Of a stretch of 6,180 nucleotides of DNA, positions 5,459-6,180 are shown in pieces; the first letter of the stretch is position 1, and each line of letters starts with the position of its first letter. Under the pieces are notes generated by a model, which worked only from the letters and a program-made list of their open reading frames with translations, was not told the DNA's origin and did no database searches. The position numbers and the translations under genes were made by a program. The stretch comes from Verrucomicrobiota bacterium. GTDB taxonomy: Bacteria > Verrucomicrobiota > Verrucomicrobiia > Opitutales > Opitutaceae. The stretch is taken from the NCBI GenBank assembly GCA_023443985.1, contig JAEZSJ010000255.1, positions 1 through 6,180 on the forward strand, in the 5' to 3' direction.

Positions 5459-6180
5459 ATGGAACATCGTCTCCTCGGTCGCACCGAACTCTCCGTCGCC
5501 CCGCTCGCCCTCGGCACCTCCCAGTTCGGCTGGCGCACAGGCGCGCACGAATCCGCCGCCATCCTCGACCAGCACCTGGCGCACGGCGGCAACCTCGTCG
5601 AGACCGCCTCGGTGTGGTGCCGCGATGCCGACACCGCCGCCCTCGTCGCGCTCCCCGCCGAGGAGCACGTCGGCCGTTGGCTGCGGACCCGCGAGGTGCC
5701 GCGCGACCAGCTCGTGCTCACCTGTCGCGTACTTCTGGATGCGAGCCTGGCCGGTGATCCCCGTCTGGCCGACCACCTGTTGGCCAACTGCGAAAGCACG
5801 CTCCGGCGACTGCACACCGACCACCTCGACCTCCTCCTCGTCGAATGGGACGAGGCGCTGCTCCCGCTCCAGCGCCTCGCCGAGGCACTCTGGGCTCTCG
5901 TGTGGCGCGGCTGGGTCTTCCACATCGGCGTCTCCGGCTTTCCCGCATGGCGGGTCGCGACCGCCAATGCGCTCGCACGCCAGCACAGCCTGCCTCCGCT
6001 CGAAGTCGTCCGCGCCCCGTTCTCGTTGCTGGATCCCCGGCGGTTCGAGCTCGAGTACTCGACGCTCTGTGCCGAGCAGCGTCTCGGTTTCCTCGCCCAG
6101 GCGCCGCTCGCCGCGAGCCGGTTGACCCGCAAGCTCCCCGCCTGCCTCCGCGGCACGTGGGGCGGCGGCCGCTCCGGCGC
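5459..6180 (+). CDS. Aldo/keto reductase fold protein with altered catalytic tetrad (3' truncated)
   Basis: The frame is open from ATG 5459 to the window end, about 240 residues of a family usually near 280-340. Family landmarks are clear: the start MEHRLLGRTELSVAPLALGT, GRWL (72-75), RDQLVLT (82-88), LRRLHTDHLDLLLVE (115-129), the HIGVSGFPAW block, then FSLLDPRRFE and FLAQAPLAASRLTRK. A reductase would use Asp, Tyr, Lys and His. In the aligned places here are Glu48 (ETASVW), Trp53, Arg90 (TCRV) and Glu129 (LLVEWD). All four are replaced, so normal NAD(P)H-dependent carbonyl reduction is doubtful, while the fold looks intact. It may be a non-catalytic AKR, perhaps cofactor-sensing or scaffolding, or have another chemistry. 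An in-frame ATG at 5435 would add eight residues; 5459 fits family N-termini better. No Shine-Dalgarno is seen. The cofactor-binding C-terminus lies beyond the window. Confidence 0.85.
   Translation, partial: MEHRLLGRTELSVAPLALGTSQFGWRTGAHESAAILDQHLAHGGNLVETASVWCRDADTAALVALPAEEHVGRWLRTREVPRDQLVLTCRVLLDASLAGDPRLADHLLANCESTLRRLHTDHLDLLLVEWDEALLPLQRLAEALWALVWRGWVFHIGVSGFPAWRVATANALARQHSLPPLEVVRAPFSLLDPRRFELEYSTLCAEQRLGFLAQAPLAASRLTRKLPACLRGTWGGGRSG

Noticed and set aside
5435..5459. Earlier in-frame ATG for the AKR-like gene
   Set aside because: It would add MRLPPLRI ahead of the typical family N-terminus and has no ribosome binding site to favour it; kept only as an alternative start.
5298..6125. 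275-aa plus-strand frame overlapping the AKR-like gene
   Set aside because: It is Pro/Ser/Ala/Arg-rich with no motif and lies in a different frame from the clear AKR family sequence; a frame shadow.
5123..6156. 287- and 315-aa open frames on the minus strand at the right end
   Set aside because: They are antisense shadows of the AKR-like frame, whose family motifs on the plus strand are unmistakable.

Overview
The window is GC-rich, almost fully coding on the plus strand, and reads as a chromosomal segment of a Verrucomicrobiota bacterium, most likely Opitutaceae-like. That guess is inference. It rests on the strong G/C third-position bias, the near absence of Shine-Dalgarno sequences before convincing genes, and a large secreted protein that ends in a calcium-loop/'EYAFGLDP' C-terminal module common in secreted proteins of that phylum. 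No rRNA, tRNA, CRISPR array or transposase was seen.

Layout, all on plus: (1) 1-249, the 3' end of an unrecognised gene. (2) 305-1456, a complete alanine racemase (alr) with all expected catalytic motifs, followed by a credible rho-independent terminator (1466-1492). (3) A candidate sigma70-type promoter (1491-1519) opens a two-gene cassette. It holds a 236-aa CxxCxxCC (YkgJ/FliB-like) cysteine-cluster protein (1583-2293) and, through a 4-base ATGA overlap, a 135-aa exported protein (2290-2697) that carries six tandem decapeptides of consensus SSNQGKFRD[T/A]. (4) 2870-5002, a 710-aa secreted multidomain protein with an N-terminal CAP (SCP/PR-1) domain, beta-sandwich middle domains and a calcium-loop C-terminus. 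(5) 5003-5458, a 456-bp intergenic region with several clean inverted repeats. (6) 5459-6180, an aldo/keto reductase fold protein cut by the window end, in which all four catalytic tetrad positions appear to be substituted.

The most notable item is the cassette in (3). A metal/Fe-S-type cysteine-cluster protein is translationally coupled to an exported repeat protein whose every repeat keeps a lysine. Flagellin lysine N-methylase FliB carries the same CxxCxxCC domain. A modifying-enzyme/repeated-substrate pair, analogous to multi-core modified peptides, is therefore a testable hypothesis. The sequence shows the coupling, signal peptide and repeats; the modification is inferred. The second notable item is the probable pseudo-enzyme at the right edge. 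The long minus-strand open frames are antisense shadows caused by GC-rich codon usage.
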